A DNA stretch of 36,681 nt, from the NCBI GenBank assembly GCA_031292695.1, contig JARLGS010000092.1, forward strand, positions 1 through 36,681, in the 5' to 3' direction. The notes below the pieces were generated by a model that did no database searches, was not told the DNA's origin, and saw nothing but the letters and a program-made list of their open reading frames with translations. Source of the DNA: Mycobacterium sp. (lineage in GTDB: Bacteria > Actinomycetota > Actinomycetes > Mycobacteriales > Mycobacteriaceae). Below, in pieces: positions 29,481-36,681 of this stretch. Both the position numbers and the translations under genes were made by a program. The stretch's first letter is position 1. Each line of letters starts with the position of its first letter.

Positions 29481-29559
29481 CGGGTGATTGTCCCATCGCT
29501 GACCGACAACTCCGGTTAGGCAACGCCGGGCGATCGGTGGATCTATCCTCGGAATCGCC

Positions 29560-30984
29560 ATGGCAGAGACTTCACCGCAGCCCCGATTCCCCACCCTGAC
29601 CCAACAGTTGTACCGACTCGCCAGCGGCGCGGTCACGTCGCAGCAACTCGTGCGGCAGTCGCTGGATGCCATCGCCGCCAGTCAGCTCGAGTTGAATGCG
29701 TTCCGGGTGGTCTTCACCGAGCAGGCGCTGGCCGATGCCGCCGAGGCCGACAGCAAACGCGCTGCCGGACAACAGCTTCCACTGCTCGGGGTGCCCATCG
29801 CGATCAAGGACGACGTGGACGTCGCGGGTGTGCCGACACGCTTCGGCACCGACGGCGAGGTGCGCCCGGCCAGCGAGGATGCCGAGCTGGTCCGTCGGCT
29901 CCGGGCGGCGGGCGCGGTCATCGTCGGCAAGACCAACACCTGCGAGCTCGGCCAGTGGCCGTTCACCAGCGGACCGGGCTTCGGCCACACCCGCAACCCC
30001 TGGTCGCGCGAGCACAGCCCGGGCGGGTCGTCGGGCGGCAGCGCCACGGCTGTGGCGGCCGGATTGGTCACCGCCGCAATCGGATCCGACGGCGCGGGCA
30101 GCGTGCGCATCCCGGCCGCATGGACCGGTCTGGTGGGAATCAAACCACAACGCGGCCGCATCTCCACCTGGCCGCTGCCCGAAGCCTTCAACGGCATCAC
30201 GGTCAACGGCGTGCTGGCCCGCACCGTGGCCGACGCCGCGCTGCTCCTGGATGCGGCCTCCGGCAATGCCGCCGGCGACCTGCACCAGCCACCGCCGATC
30301 GCCGCGACGGAGGCTGTCCGCCAGGCACCCGGGCCGCTCCGCGTCGCATTGTCGACCAAGTTTCCCTTCACCTTGTTCCGGCCGAAGTTGCATCCGGAGA
30401 TCCGCACCGCCCTGAATGCCGTTGCGGGACAACTCCAAGAACTCGGACACGCGGTCAAACCGGCCGACCCGGAGTACCGCCTGCAGCTGTCCCTGGATTT
30501 CCTGGCCCGGTCGACTGCCGGCCTGATCGAGTGGGGCGAGCGCATCGGGCCCGACGTGGCACTGGACGCGCGCACCCGCGGCAACATCCGGACCGGCTGG
30601 CTACTGTCGCAACGCGCGCTCCGTGACGCACGCCGGCGCGAGGCTGCCGCCCAGCGCCGGATCGGCTGGATCTTCAACCTTTTCGACGTGGTGCTGGCGC
30701 CGACCACCGCGCAGCCGCCGCCGCTGATCGATGCTTTCGACCGCCTCGGCAGCCTGGCCACCGACCGCGCCATCATCGCCGCCTGCCCGGTGTGCTGGCC
30801 GTGGAATGCCCTGGGCTGGCCGTCGATCAACATCCCGGCCGGGTTCACCTCCGACGGCCTGCCGATCGGCGTGCAGTTGATGGGCCCGGAGGGCAGCGAG
30901 CCGCTGCTGATATCGCTGGCGGCCAGCCTCGAAGCCATCGGCGGCTGGGCCAACCAGCAGCCCGAGAATTGGTGGGCCTCGTAA
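29560..30984 (+). CDS. amiA2: Amidase-signature family protein (AmiA2-like)
   Basis: GVPIAIKDDVDVAG, SPGGSSGGSATAVAAG, GSDGAGSVRIPAAWTGLVGIKP amidase-signature motifs. Confidence 0.93.
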   Translation: MAETSPQPRFPTLTQQLYRLASGAVTSQQLVRQSLDAIAASQLELNAFRVVFTEQALADAAEADSKRAAGQQLPLLGVPIAIKDDVDVAGVPTRFGTDGEVRPASEDAELVRRLRAAGAVIVGKTNTCELGQWPFTSGPGFGHTRNPWSREHSPGGSSGGSATAVAAGLVTAAIGSDGAGSVRIPAAWTGLVGIKPQRGRISTWPLPEAFNGITVNGVLARTVADAALLLDAASGNAAGDLHQPPPIAATEAVRQAPGPLRVALSTKFPFTLFRPKLHPEIRTALNAVAGQLQELGHAVKPADPEYRLQLSLDFLARSTAGLIEWGERIGPDVALDARTRGNIRTGWLLSQRALRDARRREAAAQRRIGWIFNLFDVVLAPTTAQPPPLIDAFDRLGSLATDRAIIAACPVCWPWNALGWPSINIPAGFTSDGLPIGVQLMGPEGSEPLLISLAASLEAIGGWANQQPENWWAS

Positions 30985-31002
30985 CCTCCGACGAGCAGAG
31001 CC

Positions 31003-31917
31003 CTAAAAGCCCAACTTGCCAAGCTGTTTCGGGTCGCGCTGCCAGTTCTTGGCGATCTTCACCCGCAGGTTGAGATACACCTTGGCGCCGAGCAGCTTCT
31101 CGATCTGGGTGCGCGCCGCCGTTCCGACCTCACGCAACCGCGATCCACCCTTGCCGATCACGATGCCCTTCTGGCTATCGCGCTCGACGTAGATGATGGC
31201 GTGCACATCGACCATCTCGCCCTGTTCCGGGGTACGGCCTTCGCGCTCGCTGATCTCCTCGATCACCACCGCCAGGGAGTGCGGCATCTCGTCCCGCACA
31301 CCTTCCAGCGCGGCTTCCCGGATCAGCTCGGCCATCAGCACTTCTTCGGGCTCGTCGGTGAGTTCGCCGTCCGGATAGAACGCCGGCCCCGGCGGCAGCT
31401 GGGCCGCCATGACGTCGATCAATACGTCGACCTGGTCACCGGCCACCGCGGACACCGGCACGATCTCGGCTGTGCCCCCGGTGAGTTCGCTCACCGCCAG
31501 CAGCTGTGCGGCCACCCGATCGCGGGGCACCTTATCGGTCTTGGTCACGATCACCAACAACGTGGTCCTCGGAGCGACAGTCCGGATCTGCTGGTAAATC
31601 CAGCGGTCGCCGGGCCCGATCGCCTCGTCGGCCGGGATGCACAGGCAGATCACGTCGACCTCGGAATAGGTGTCCTTGACCAGTTCGTTGAGCCGCTGCC
31701 CGAGCAACGTGCGCGGGCGGTGCAGACCGGGCGTGTCCACCAGGATGATCTGGAAGTGCTCGCGGTGCACGATGCCGCGGATGGTATGCCGGGTGGTCTG
31801 CGGCCGGTTGGACGTGATCGCCACCTTGCTGCCAACCAGCGCATTGGTCAGGGTCGACTTGCCGGTGTTGGGCCGGCCCACCAAACAGACAAAGCCGGAA
31901 CGGAATTCGTCGCTCAC
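31003..31917 (-). CDS. era: GTPase Era
   Basis: GRPNTGKSTLTNALVG, DTPGLHRPR, TKTDK, C-terminal KH-like region. Confidence 0.97.
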   Translation of the reverse strand: MSDEFRSGFVCLVGRPNTGKSTLTNALVGSKVAITSNRPQTTRHTIRGIVHREHFQIILVDTPGLHRPRTLLGQRLNELVKDTYSEVDVICLCIPADEAIGPGDRWIYQQIRTVAPRTTLLVIVTKTDKVPRDRVAAQLLAVSELTGGTAEIVPVSAVAGDQVDVLIDVMAAQLPPGPAFYPDGELTDEPEEVLMAELIREAALEGVRDEMPHSLAVVIEEISEREGRTPEQGEMVDVHAIIYVERDSQKGIVIGKGGSRLREVGTAARTQIEKLLGAKVYLNLRVKIAKNWQRDPKQLGKLGF

Positions 31918-32090
31918 AGTGGGTTCCCCGTCCGGTCGGTGATGATCAGTGCCGCATCGGCGGACAGCTCGCGGACTGCAGCGACGCCGGCGTCACGGAC
32001 CGCCGCGCCCCGACCGGACTCGGCACGGGCCATCGCCCCTCGAGCCAGCACCACCAGCTTGGCGTCCTCGGTCTGGCGCACCTCAGTCAT
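31914..32090 (-). CDS. Very short cytidine-deaminase-like/hypothetical protein (Rv2365c position)
   Basis: 58 aa [36 protein letters not shown]...; 4-bp overlap with era; no PCxxC. Confidence 0.6.
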   Translation of the reverse strand: MTEVRQTEDAKLVVLARGAMARAESGRGAAVRDAGVAAVRELSADAALIITDRTGNPL

Positions 32091-33423
32091 CGCTCTCTCC
32101 TTCGTCAACGGCCTCAGCGGGTTCCGACTCGACCGGGTTCACCAGCACGGTGCCGATGCGCACCCGACCCCGGTGGTCCCGGCCGCCCTCCGCACGCAAC
32201 CGCAGGGTCTGCAGCCGGGACGAGCGGCGCGAAGGGAAGGACATGACGACCTCGGCTCCGGGCAGCGGGACGCGGCCCAACTCGTGGGCGAGCAGTCCGC
32301 CGACGGTGTCGACGTCCATATCGTCGTCGAGCTCCAGGCCGCACGATTCGGCCAGATCCTCCAACGGCAACCGGGCCGACACCCGGAACCGGTTGTCGCC
32401 CAATTCTTCTATGGGCAGCACCTCGTCGGTGTCGTACTCGTCGGCGATCTCGCCGACGATCTCCTCCAAGACATCCTCGATCGACACCAGACCGGCGATC
32501 GCGCCGTATTCGTCGACCAGCAGTGCCATGTGATTGTGGGTGCGCTGCATCTCGTTGAGCAGGTCGTCAAGCGGCTTGGAGTCCGGCACGAATGCCGCGG
32601 GCCGCATCACCTCGGCGACCTTGGTGTCGCGGCCGCCGTTGACCGAGTTGTAGGTCTGCTCCACCAGGTCTTTGAGGTAGACGACGCCGACGATGTCGTC
32701 GACGTTCTCGCCGACCACCGGGAGCCGGGAGTGCCCGCTGCGCACCGCGAGCGACGTCGCCTGGCCCGCCGATTTGTCGCTCTCGATCCACACCATCTCG
32801 GTGCGGGGCACCATGACCTCACGCGCCGGGGTGTCGCCGAGTTCGAAGACCGACTTGATCATCCGCCGCTCGTCGGCGGCGACGACACCGCGCTGCTGCG
32901 CCAGGTCGACCACTTCGAGCAACTCGATTTCGGAGGCGAACGGCCCGTTGCGGAAGCCACGGCCGGGGGTCAACGCGTTACCGATGAGCACCAGCAGTCG
33001 GCTGATCGGGGTGAGCAACACCGAAATCACCTGCAGCGGAAGCGCTGTCAGCAACGAGATGGAATAGGCGTTCTGCCGCCCGACGGTTCGGGGGCCGACA
33101 CCGATCACCACGAAGCTGGCCACGACCATGATCGCCGCGGCGGAGACCAGGGCCCAGCCCCGGGTCACCAGCTCGTCGAGGTAGTCGACCAGCAGCACGG
33201 TCGCCGCCGCCTCGCAGGTAATACGCAGCAGCACAACGAGATTGATGTAGCGCGGCCGCTCGCGAACGATCCGCGCCAGTCGCACCGCGCCCGGCCGCTC
33301 GTCTCGGATCAGCTCGTCGATCCGGGCGATGGACACCGTGCTGATGGCAGCGTCGATCGCCGCGAACAGCCCGCCGAGGGCGATCAGCGCGATAGCGCCG
33401 ATCAGCGGCGTCAATCCGGTCAC
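32083..33423 (-). CDS. HlyC/CorC-family transporter (DUF21 + CBS pair)
   Basis: N-terminal TM region, [18 protein letters not shown] motifs [32 protein letters not shown] start assumed. Confidence 0.93.
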   Translation of the reverse strand: MTGLTPLIGAIALIALGGLFAAIDAAISTVSIARIDELIRDERPGAVRLARIVRERPRYINLVVLLRITCEAAATVLLVDYLDELVTRGWALVSAAAIMVVASFVVIGVGPRTVGRQNAYSISLLTALPLQVISVLLTPISRLLVLIGNALTPGRGFRNGPFASEIELLEVVDLAQQRGVVAADERRMIKSVFELGDTPAREVMVPRTEMVWIESDKSAGQATSLAVRSGHSRLPVVGENVDDIVGVVYLKDLVEQTYNSVNGGRDTKVAEVMRPAAFVPDSKPLDDLLNEMQRTHNHMALLVDEYGAIAGLVSIEDVLEEIVGEIADEYDTDEVLPIEELGDNRFRVSARLPLEDLAESCGLELDDDMDVDTVGGLLAHELGRVPLPGAEVVMSFPSRRSSRLQTLRLRAEGGRDHRGRVRIGTVLVNPVESEPAEAVDEGESDD

Positions 33424-33956
33424 GGCTCGTCGAAGTACCGCGACTTGTCCAGCAGCCGACGGTCTTTCTCGCTCTGCCGGTCCTGGTGGTAGGCGTGGAC
33501 CTGGTCGGACACCCACTCTTCGAGCAGTTGGCGCTGCAGGGCGAACATCTCTTTTTCCTCGTCCGGCTCGGCATGGTCGTAACCCAGCAGATGCAGCACG
33601 CCGTGGACGGTCAGCAGAGCCAGCTCGTGGCCCAATGAATGTCCGGCCGCCTCAGCCTGTTTCGCGGCGAACTCCGGGCACAGCACGATGTCCCCGAGCA
33701 TCGACGGCCCCGGTTCGGGGGCATCGGGACGTCCACCCGGTTCCAGCTCATCCATCGGGAAGCTCATCACGTCGGTGGGGCCGGGCAGGTCCATCCACCG
33801 CATGTGCAGATCGGCCATCGCCGACTGGTCCACCAGGACCATCGACAGTTCAGCCCCCGGGTTCACATCCATCTTCGCGATGACGAACCGCGCCACGCTG
33901 ATCAGTTCGTCCTCGGATACATCGATACCCGACTCGTTGGAAACCTCGACCGTCAC
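33420..33956 (-). CDS. ybeY: rRNA maturation RNase YbeY
   Basis: [21 protein letters not shown] catalytic motif. Confidence 0.97.
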   Translation of the reverse strand: MTVEVSNESGIDVSEDELISVARFVIAKMDVNPGAELSMVLVDQSAMADLHMRWMDLPGPTDVMSFPMDELEPGGRPDAPEPGPSMLGDIVLCPEFAAKQAEAAGHSLGHELALLTVHGVLHLLGYDHAEPDEEKEMFALQRQLLEEWVSDQVHAYHQDRQSEKDRRLLDKSRYFDEP

Positions 33957-33960
33957 ACCG

Positions 33961-35022
33961 TCACCGCCTTGTCCGGCCGGTGGCTCGGCGGTGCGGACGG
34001 TTGGCCAGACCGTGTTCGCTCAACTTGGCTTCCGCGGCTTCGTAAGCATCGACGATCTCCGAAACCAGCTTGTGGCGCACCACATCTGCGCTCGTGAGTT
34101 CGGCGATGTGGATGTCGCCGATGCCGTCGAGCACCTGAACGGCCGACCGCAGTCCGGAGGTGGCGCCGCCAGGCAGGTCGATCTGGGTGACGTCACCGGT
34201 CACCACGATCTTGGATCCGAACCCCAACCGGGTCAGGAACATCTTCATCTGTTCGGCGGTGGTGTTCTGCGCCTCGTCCAGGATGACGAAAGCATCATTG
34301 AGGGTTCGGCCGCGCATGAACGCCAGTGGCGCCACCTCGATCACCCCGGCCGCCATCAGCTTCGGGATCATCTCGGCGTCCATCATGTCGTGCAGAGCGT
34401 CGTACAACGGCCGCAGATACGGGTCGATCTTCTCGTTCAGCGTGCCCGGCAGGAATCCGAGCCGCTCCCCCGCCTCGACTGCCGGACGGGTCAGGATGAT
34501 GCGGCTGACCTGCTTGGTCTGTAATGCACTGACGGCCTTGGCCATTGCGAGATACGTCTTACCGGTCCCCGCGGGTCCGATGCCGAAGACGATGGTGTGC
34601 TCGTCGATCGCGTCGACGTAGCGCTTCTGGTTGAGCGTCTTGGGCCGAATCGTCTTGCCGCGCCGGGACAGAATGTCCAGCGTCAGCACCTGGGCCGGCG
34701 ATTCGATGTCGGCATCCGCGAGCATGCCCACACTGCGCCGGACGATGTCCGGGGTCAGCGACTGTCCACCGGCAACGATCGCGATCAGCTCACTGACGAC
34801 GCGCTCGGCCAGCGCCACGTCAGCCGGCGAACCGAGCAGCGACACTGAGTTGCCACGGGCGTGGATATCGGCCGCCAGCAGACTCTCGAGGGCTCTCAGA
34901 TTCTCGTCGGCTGAGCCGAGCAGGCCCACCACGAGATCAGGCGGAACAGTGATGCTGCTTCGAACCGACGGGTCGAGCTCCGAAGAGCGCGACGAGGCGG
35001 CATTCGTCTCGCGGGGCGTCAC
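33961..35022 (-). CDS. phoH: PhoH-like protein
   Basis: [55 protein letters not shown] start assumed. Confidence 0.95.
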   Translation of the reverse strand: MTPRETNAASSRSSELDPSVRSSITVPPDLVVGLLGSADENLRALESLLAADIHARGNSVSLLGSPADVALAERVVSELIAIVAGGQSLTPDIVRRSVGMLADADIESPAQVLTLDILSRRGKTIRPKTLNQKRYVDAIDEHTIVFGIGPAGTGKTYLAMAKAVSALQTKQVSRIILTRPAVEAGERLGFLPGTLNEKIDPYLRPLYDALHDMMDAEMIPKLMAAGVIEVAPLAFMRGRTLNDAFVILDEAQNTTAEQMKMFLTRLGFGSKIVVTGDVTQIDLPGGATSGLRSAVQVLDGIGDIHIAELTSADVVRHKLVSEIVDAYEAAEAKLSEHGLANRPHRRATGRTRR

Positions 35023-35115
35023 GTGGTTTTCGATGCCTGCTTTCTGGGGTCGAGCTGCGGTCCACATTCTACCGCCGGGCTGTTGTCGCGCCCAACAACA
35101 TGGCTGGTCACGCAA

Positions 35116-35148
35116 CCGCGGGCGGTACCGATCCGGTACCGCCCGCGG
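35116..35148 (-). terminator. Strong intrinsic hairpin between phoH and the upstream small secreted-protein gene
   Basis: 14-bp perfect stem CCGCGGGCGGTACC / GGTACCGCCCGCGG with 5-nt loop. Confidence 0.8.
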
Positions 35149-35169
35149 GTTTGCTTCGTGTTGTCGACG

Positions 35170-35391
35170 TCAGCGACTCTGGTGAACGTCGGTGTCGACC
35201 TTGGGCGACTTGGCGCCCTGGTGAACGTCGTCCAGCCAGCTCAGGTGGTCAACGCCGGTCGGAACTACGATCGCCTGCAACCCGGTCGGCGCCGGTGCCG
35301 GTGCCGGTGCGGCCATGGCCGGAACTGCGAAACCCACGGTGCCGGCGACCATGGCACCAACGACGATTGCTGCGTATCCGAACTGCTTCAT
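35170..35391 (-). CDS. Small secreted hypothetical protein
   Basis: Signal peptide MKQFGYAAIVVGAMVAGTVGFAVPAMA; 73 aa in ORF 35170..35472. Confidence 0.7.
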   Translation of the reverse strand: MKQFGYAAIVVGAMVAGTVGFAVPAMAAPAPAPAPTGLQAIVVPTGVDHLSWLDDVHQGAKSPKVDTDVHQSR

Positions 35392-35667
35392 TAGTGGGCT
35401 CTCCTCTTTGCGTCCTTCTATTCCCCTCAGCGGTCCAAGCCGCCGTGACATTGATGTAAACAGCCTGGTCAATCGATTAATTCCGGTGGCAGGAATTTAT
35501 CGGTGACTGGCAGAAATACCTCTGTGCCCGGCATCACACGCGATCGCTCTGCGGGTTGCGTGGAGATTTTGGAAATTGGCGACATGTAGGGCGGTCCAGG
35601 GTTGTTAGGCTCGAATTCACTGGCGAGGGTCCGCCAGACGGTTGAGAAATCTGGGAGGCGTTTCTTC

Positions 35668-36681
35668 ATGGGTAGAGGGGTTCCCGGACGTCCGCACCAC
35701 CCGGCACCGCACCACCCCCGCGAGCCGCACCACCCCCGCGAGCCGCACCAACCTGCACCACACCAACCCCGCGAGCCTCACAACCCACCAAGTACTACAG
35801 ATCCCCGTCAGCACGGCGGCGATCACCACCAGCGCCGCGGCCACGACGGTGACGGCCACGAGGGCAGCTGTCCGTCGGGCCCAGTCGGCAAGATCCTGGA
35901 CGTGCTCGACAAGGCGTCCGACGCCCTCGACACCGCCCAGGACATCGCTGACAACATCAAGAACCTGATGGAAGGTAATCCGATGGGTGCCATCGGATTG
36001 GTCAACGACGCCGGCCAGATCGCTGAACTGTTGTTGCCGGAGTCCGCGGCAACCCCCATCATCGCCGGCGGCATGTTCGCGTTGACGACCATGTCGCTCG
36101 GCTTCGGACTCGGCGATCCGGACACCGGAGAATCGTTCTCAGACGGCGCCGGACTGTTTCAGTCCGCCGGCGACGGACTCAGCGGCGCCTATCCGAACGA
36201 CTGGCACGGCAGCGCCTCTTCGGCGTATTCAAACCGGAACGCCGAGCAGATCGGGAGCGCCGAACAGTTGCTGCAGGCCGACAATCTGGTCGTGCAAATC
36301 CTGGGGGCCGAAGCGGAGCAGGTGGCCAGCGGACGCGAGCAGATGGATAACATCGCCACCTGCCTCGGTGCGATGATCCCCGTCTGCTTGGCGCTCGAGG
36401 CAACGGTCATCGGCGCCCCGGAATCGCTTGCGCTGCAGGCCACGTCGGTTGCCGTCGCCGCCGCGGCCGCCGGTATGACGATCAGCAATATGCTCTCTGA
36501 ATCATCAAGCAACGCAGCACAATTGAGCCAGGCGGCGAGTATGTACCAAAGCGCGTCGCATGCCCCGCCGCTGAGCACCATGCCTCCCCCACCGGGACCT
36601 AACGGAACCGGCGATACGAGCAACGGCACCAACGATGGCAACCCGACAGGCAGCCCGGCCGGCGCCCCCGGCGGCAACGGC
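35668..36681 (+). CDS. EspA/EspE-like type VII secretion effector candidate with His-Pro-rich N-terminus (truncated by window end)
   Basis: 338 uninterrupted codons to the window edge; SD GGGAGG at 35653-35658; WxG motif in GLSGAYPNDWHGSASSAYSNRNAEQ followed by helical, Ala-rich and Pro/Gly-rich segments. Confidence 0.8.
   Translation, partial: MGRGVPGRPHHPAPHHPREPHHPREPHQPAPHQPREPHNPPSTTDPRQHGGDHHQRRGHDGDGHEGSCPSGPVGKILDVLDKASDALDTAQDIADNIKNLMEGNPMGAIGLVNDAGQIAELLLPESAATPIIAGGMFALTTMSLGFGLGDPDTGESFSDGAGLFQSAGDGLSGAYPNDWHGSASSAYSNRNAEQIGSAEQLLQADNLVVQILGAEAEQVASGREQMDNIATCLGAMIPVCLALEATVIGAPESLALQATSVAVAAAAAGMTISNMLSESSSNAAQLSQAASMYQSASHAPPLSTMPPPPGPNGTGDTSNGTNDGNPTGSPAGAPGGNG
35710..35778 (+). 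repeat. 18-bp coding tandem repeat (HHPREP), two exact copies plus one diverged copy
   Basis: CACCACCCCCGCGAGCCG at 35710-35727 and 35728-35745; CACCAACCCCGCGAGCCT at 35761-35778. Confidence 0.9.

Noticed and set aside
31201-33492. 763-aa plus-strand ORF
   Set aside because: Antisense to era and the CorC-family gene; product is His/Arg/Gly-rich low-information sequence typical of GC-rich antisense frames.
35710-35778. Short direct repeats considered as CRISPR or mobile-element repeats
   Set aside because: No spacers; the units are in-frame hexapeptide codon repeats.
35642-35968. 108-aa plus-strand ORF in the ORF track
   Set aside because: Out of frame with the 338-codon ORF from 35668 that has an SD and coherent domain layout; Thr/Arg-rich product is the shifted His-Pro repeat.

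Overview
High-GC actinobacterial chromosome segment, almost certainly from a Mycobacterium/Mycolicibacterium. From memory, gene order follows the M. tuberculosis Rv2313c-Rv2368c backbone: tldE/tldD, uspABC, ECF-type ABC transporter, MarR, lppP-like lipoprotein, tRNA-Asn, Rv2342-like, dnaG, dgt, TPM protein, glyS, smtB-zur, uppS, recO, amidase, era, HlyC/CorC, ybeY, phoH. Two tRNAs (Met-CAU and Asn-GUU, both minus strand) and several hairpin terminators can be read directly. Backbone genes are ordinary. The less ordinary parts are: (1) a long ORF at 35668 running off the right edge and absent from the ORF track, an EspA/EspE-like candidate type VII effector with a tandem His-Pro-rich N-terminus; (2) a 30-aa ORF resembling mycobacterial ribosomal protein bL37, 19 nt downstream of an SDR gene; (3) an accessory block at about 13.3-17.5 kb with a stand-alone PhoU, a DUF3349 protein and small membrane ORFs next to tRNA-Asn; (4) a single polypeptide fusing an S-like membrane domain to two ATPases; (5) two separate palindromes ahead of the smtB-zur operon. 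No CRISPR array, IS element, integrase or rRNA was seen. Family names come from motif and sequence recognition, not database searches.
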